Source: Rhabditoides inermis
Lineage: Eukaryota > Nematoda > Chromadorea > Rhabditida > Rhabditidae
Assembly: GCA_963966185.1 (NCBI GenBank)
Contig: CAWZYM010000076.1
Location: 495,001 to 559,000 of the forward strand
Direction of reading: 5' to 3'
DNA: 64,000 bases
How positions within the stretch are numbered: the stretch's first letter is position 1; every line of letters starts with the position of its first letter. The notes under the pieces were generated by a model. That model was not told the origin of the DNA, did not search any database, and saw nothing but the letters and a program-made list of their open reading frames with translations. The translations under genes and the position numbers were made by a program. Shown one piece after another: positions 59,532 to 64,000 of this stretch.

Positions 59532-62304
59532 ACCTCATATGTATGTGACTGGCTAGCTGTCTGGCTGCTGCCATCGCATCGTTGAGTGTTGGATAGAATA
59601 CATTCTTGGGCACCGTCTCACACACTCCGAACAGTTCGAATGAATCGCGCAGACGCGCTGAAATGTATCCCTCGGAAACGTAACCATCCCCGAAACGTAC
59701 CGCTAGTGTTTGCGAAAATCATACGGACGTTCAGATCCAGCAGCTCGTGGTACATCTGGAAAGTAAACAAGTAAACAAACAAACAAGTAAATAAACCTGA
59801 TTGATGGCGTCGAATCCAGCCAGGTCGACAGCATGACACGCGGACATGTCGAGAATGAGAATGCGCACATGCGTCGTGTCGTTCGGGATCAGCTGATAGT
59901 GTTCACTTGTTTATATAGTTGTGTACTTGTTTACTGTTTTGTTTACTAAACGTTCGAGCCTCCAGTCGACAATGTCTCGCCAAGGCACTCATAACTAGTT
60001 ACTACTTGCACTAACACTCGTTGTGTCACACAAGATCAGATTATTATGATATCAGTAAAATGACGTATCGTGTGATGAGGACAATGACAGATGGATTGTA
60101 GGAACAAGGACCAAGGATCGCCCGTACTCATGGGAACATACCGTCGGCTCCTGACAAATCACAATGTTTGTCGCTGTGGCGCCACTCGCACGCTTCGACT
60201 GATGCACTAGGGAATCCTGGAATTCGCATATTGGCATATTGTGCGTGTTAGCATACTCTATCCAACCTTCGGTCCGAGATTGCTCCTCAGCGAAGCTGTC
60301 CTCGTTCCGATATCGAGCACCTGCCTGGAGATAAGCGAGATTTTTGATGCGTCATATCCCACAGACGTGTCCTTTAATCCTTTTCACTAGTCTAGTCTAC
60401 GATGGCTGATTCCGCTGATTCTAGTGTGTCGACAATAGGAATGCGTGCTTTTTCCACCGCCGAACTGTCTGTCCGAATCGTTTTGATATGATAGGGAGAT
60501 AGATGGTGGGTTATGATAAGAAATAAGATGCAAAGAGAGGGGGGTGAGCGATTGGAATCCGGCGGATCTGTCTCGCAGCACCGAGAGGTGTGAACACGCT
60601 GATTTATCGCCCCTCTATCCCCTTCCTTCATATCATAACTATCCCATTCCGCATATACGCCCCCGCATTTCCGCTCGACGTCACTCTTGATTTACCGAGC
60701 GCGTGTGATTTGGGCCGGCGCGGGGGTAGGAGGAGACGGAGAAGGAGAAGGAGAAGGAAGGAGCAGTGGCGGGACAAGCTTGATTTACGAGTATCTGCTA
60801 TGCGCAGGAATGTGGATGGGGGATGCCGCGCATTCCATAGATGGACTCTTTAGTGGGTGGTCTATGTCTATGCGAAGCACGGGAAGATTGCAAATAACGC
60901 GCGGGCAATTTGCAGCGGCGGTCGCTTGAATGAAAAGGACACCGCCAAGCGCCACATATAAGGTTTACGAGGCAGTCAGGAAATGCATTGAGAAAAAGCG
61001 AGCCCCAGAATGTCGCGAATGCCACGAAAGAATCTCATTTTCAAGGTACTCTTGATTTTTATGGGAAGAGATGGTTCCCAGAATGACTCATTTTACCACT
61101 GTTACAGAATACGACCAGTCCAACCCCTTGTCGGGCATTGCTACCGTACCCCTACAGTAATCCTATTGACGGACCCTTTGATCTTGTCGATCTGGTCGCG
61201 TAGACGTTCGCAGAAGCGAGTGGTGTTCGTGAAGACCAGCGGACCTTCGAAACGGAAGATGCGAACGGGGAACTGAAGTACAGTACTTTCAGACCTCACA
61301 GTACATTTACGCTTACAGTACTCCTACAGTAAGAACCGTTTTGCGGACTGTACCTCTGGCAGGTCGCTATCGTATCTCTCATCCTCCGCATAGCAGCCAT
61401 CAGCCAGTCGAACGAGGATACTGTCGTCCGCCCTGGATAGTACAGTAATCAGCGCTACAGTAACCCTACGCCCTAAGAACTACAGTACAGGACCCACCAC
61501 TGAATCCGGAGTACGACAGTGAGGAGAGAGCAGGCGGCGGCAGCGAGAAGAGCACGACACGCATTCGGAACGAGGACTGCCAGGAGGAGAGAGAGCACAA
61601 GGGAACACTGCAATCATCAAGTATGTCCACGAGAGAGAGAGAGAGGGAGAGAGAGGGAGAGAGAGGGAGAGAGAGGGAGAGAGAGGGAGAGAGAGGGAGA
61701 GAGAGAGAGGGAGAGGGAGGGAGAGAGAGGGGGGAGGGAGGGAGAGAAGAGAGGAGGGACTCACACAGTCGTACTTGTCCAGTGTCCATAGCTGCCTCGC
61801 GCGTCTCAGCTCCCCTCCTATATCCGGCACACACAGCAGAGCACAGCACGCGATCACACACTGCAAGCCATCGATCAGCGAGCAATCGATAAATCGATAC
61901 GCACAATGGGTAGGTACTTGAGGAGCGGGGTCGAGAAGGTGAGCAGGATGACCATCCAGACTGCCGAGATGAGGTTGGCTACCTGAACGGATGAATGTGG
62001 GATTGAGTTGAATCGAGTGATCTCACCAGCGAGCAGCGGGCGCCCTCGACATTCAACTGCGTCTCGCCAGTCTGACTGGTGAGTGGAGGGAGTCCGAGGA
62101 GGGAGGAGGGGAGGAGCAGGGAGCAGAACGAGAGCAGCTCCTGGAAGGGGGGTGGAGGGAGGAGGGAGAGAGGGAGAGAGGGAGAGAGGGTGAGAGAGAG
62201 AGAGAGAGAGAGAAAGGGAGCTGCTACCTGTTGGCGACTGATGGTGTGCATTTTCTCGGCAGCCACTGCCTGTGTGATGCGCAGATGGGACGCCACAGAG
62301 AAGA
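59530..62304 (-). CDS. SLC26/SulP anion transporter, C-terminal half with STAS domain
   Basis: Readable minus-strand exons begin at 62304 with ALFSVASHLRITQAVAAEKM, corresponding to the late transmembrane core of SLC26 proteins. Then ELLSFCSLLLPSSLLGLPPL with TGETQLNVEG (the position of S-L-V-Q-E-G-T-G-G-x-T-Q), VANLISAVWMVILLTFSTPL, LKYLPI, CVIACCALLCVPDIGGELRR, and a hydrophobic exon ending LLTVVLRIQW. The cytoplasmic STAS domain follows: FPVRIFRFEGPLVFTNTTRF, RILILDMSACHAVDLAGFDA, LLDLNVRMIFANTS and LRDSFELFGVCETVPKNVFY; it stops at 59530 after HIHMR. The join before the LLTVVLRIQW exon (about 61770 to 61627) is not in frame with standard splice sites as I read it. The first half of the transporter is not found between 62304 and the F-box gene at 62596. 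It may lie beyond 64000 or be lost. Confidence 0.7.
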
Positions 62305-62595
62305 GAGCCTGTGGAAATTAGTTATTTAAATTAGTTATTTAATTCATATTTATTAGCAACTACAAAAGATTTTGTTATCTCGAAATCATGCCGCTTTAAT
62401 TGTATTGAAGCCCGCATATCCTGGGGCCTTTTGTGGGTCACCGAAGCTCATGTTGCAAGGATGCCTACAGCAAGTGGGACTAGCAGGGTCGATTCGGATA
62501 CATTTCCATTCACCATTCACCTTTCATGTATCTCACGATCAGTTTTCATTTCATTCTGCCCTGTTTTGCACATTAATCAATTTCCCTAGTTCAGT

Positions 62596-64000
62596 ATGGC
62601 GTTCTTCGATACGGCTCCGCCCGCCAAGAAACAACGCTGCGATGTAGACGAGGTATGGCGTAAGCAAATTATGGATTCCAGCCATTTATTGATTTCTTCA
62701 GTCCATTCCTGCTCTGCCAACGGAATTGTGGCTGATGATCGCAGAGTTTCTCCCCGCATCCGCGCTCCCCGCCTTTCAAGTGAGTTCGTCTAGTACTGTT
62801 GCAATGGCGAGTGACAGTTCTGATTCACCATGTTGTAGTGAAATGACATCATTTCACATTTCAGGCTGTGAGTGTCGCACACTGGCAGCTCGTCAAGCGA
62901 TACCACGACCGACTACGGAAATACGAGGCTTGCGGATTCTGGATGAACCGATATCATGTAAGTGTCCCAATCAGAACTACATCTGACAGCATTCTAGGGC
63001 GGACTGGAGATACTGGGTCATTTCGAAGCGCATGACTGTATGGATACGAAGCACTGGTAAGCGGTGGAGACTTGTATGGATATTTATCCATTTGTTAGGT
63101 CTCTCACTTTCGGCGAGGATGAGGTGAGAGTGGAGCGAAGTGTGCGGAGAAACGGATCCCAGGAGGTCAAGCACACGTCTACCGTCTCATTCGCCCACCT
63201 CAACATTCGACAATCGTTCGAACCGATCCTGAACAGCGTCTTTGACAAGGTCGAATCGTCCGTGGAACTGTCAATGGTGAGGTTCACTCTGCATTTGGTT
63301 GAATGATTCTCTGTGTGAGTATGAACTACGATTTGAGAAGTTGTATTTGAAGATGAACCTGCCCCCATCCGATGTGGATCTGCTGTCGCTGGTTATCCAC
63401 AGAGTCGACGATCTGGTGGTCCGCGATTTCCAGAACGACTCTTTAGGTGGGCACTTATTCAAGGGATCCATCCAATGGATTTGTTCAGCCCGTCTCCCTA
63501 GCCTTTTTACCATCAGCACACCCTCCCACATTGAGATCACTGTCACCGACAAGTCAAAGGTGCCGGGTGAGTCGAATAATTCATTCAAATGGAGAGAGTA
63601 TATGTGTGGAAACGCGTTTTCAGAAGACCTCTTTTCCGCGTTGGACATCTCGAAACTCAAGAAGTTGGAAGTGCGGCTGGAGGAAGAAGCGGTATACTCA
63701 GAGGAGGAGGTTCAGGGAGAGGTCAGTACTCTATTGTCGTCAACACGGCTCGATAGCAGGTCGACAAAGTTGAACAGATACTGTCGCACAGAAGCTACCG
63801 TAACCCATCCACTGGCAATGTGCCAACTCAAGAATCAGGACGTGCACAACAACTTCAGGTCGGTCCGATCGATCTCAATGTCACCGATGATTGGCTGTTC
63901 CGCTTTGCTGGTTGGAATCTGCGCCTCTCTGACTACTCCACTACTCTCATCTCCACACAAACCGTCAACACCATTCTCAAAGTACGTTTGTGTACCATTG
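62596..64000 (+). CDS. F-box protein, 5' part, runs off right edge
   Basis: Exons 62596-62652, 62702-62779, 62865-62957, 62998-63056, 63099-63276 and several more to the window end. A short N-terminus with PPAKKQRCDVDE, a possible basic nuclear signal, is followed by the F-box IPALPTELWLMIAEFLPASA with FQAVSVAHWQLVKRYHDRL. Further on are acidic linkers (EEEAVYSEEEVQGE) and repeated hydrophobic segments (SHIEITVTDKSKVP, DLNVTDDWLFRFAGWNLRL), suggestive of a substrate-binding domain of the FTH or FBA sort seen in nematode F-box proteins; this is not certain. Unrelated to the F-box pair at 8040 and 26311 outside the F-box. Confidence 0.72.

Overview
The window is nuclear DNA of a nematode. Genes are split by many short GT-AG introns (commonly 38-60 nt). 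They include a PAT-2-like integrin alpha chain, two small MSP-domain (SSP-type) sperm-like proteins, F-box proteins, a CAP/SCP secreted protein, a NUP50/NPP-16-type nucleoporin, EAPP, a TMEM272-like membrane protein and an SLC26 anion transporter. MSP-only proteins of this size are a nematode hallmark. Introns and spacers are full of (GA)n/(CT)n microsatellites, and these produce most of the long but meaningless Arg-Glu or Ser-Leu reading frames. The genus cannot be named from the sequence.

Layout. 1-1898: 5' end of an integrin alpha gene (minus), running off the left edge. 4596-6852: NUP50-like gene (plus). From about 5292 to 45414 the window is one large direct tandem duplication. Unit 1 is about 5292-23618 (18.3 kb) and unit 2 about 23618-45414 (21.8 kb). 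The single-copy order of the unit is: 3' part of NUP50, MSP-domain gene, F-box gene, ER-lectin gene A (minus), family genes D2, E and D (minus), then ER-lectin gene C (plus). Gene C carries three C19orf12-like genes, in antisense, inside one 3.8-kb intron. Unit 1 has the complete NUP50 but a gene C cut off at its 3' side. Unit 2 has the complete gene C but a NUP50 lacking its first five exons. The size difference (about 3.47 kb) is explained by a non-LTR retrotransposon fragment inserted in unit 2 (about 0.88 kb) and a 2.6-kb deletion in unit 1. 48432-50253 EAPP; 50562-54691 TMEM272-like; 56621-58202 CAP protein; 59530-62304 3' half of an SLC26 transporter (minus); 62596 to the right edge, an F-box gene.

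Main biological point. Genes A, C, D, D2 and probably E form a local family. A and C have a signal peptide, an OS-9/erlectin-type MRH (mannose-6-phosphate-receptor-homology) lectin domain and a long C-terminal region I do not recognise. D has a signal peptide and only the C-terminal region. The C-terminal parts share short motifs (W-x-M-C, R-G-V, F-x(4)-W-R-x-x-F/W-P-x-x-L-x-x-V-D) and share intron positions and phases, so the homology looks real. By family knowledge OS-9/erlectin proteins hand misfolded glycoproteins to ER-associated degradation. A role of the shared C-terminal domain in that pathway is inference.

The two units are unevenly diverged. A 5.66-kb tract (15834-21499 against 37781-43446) has no length difference and very few substitutions, while neighbouring stretches differ by many substitutions and indels. 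This suggests gene conversion or selection. All exon positions were read by eye from splice signals and reading frame; I ran no database search.
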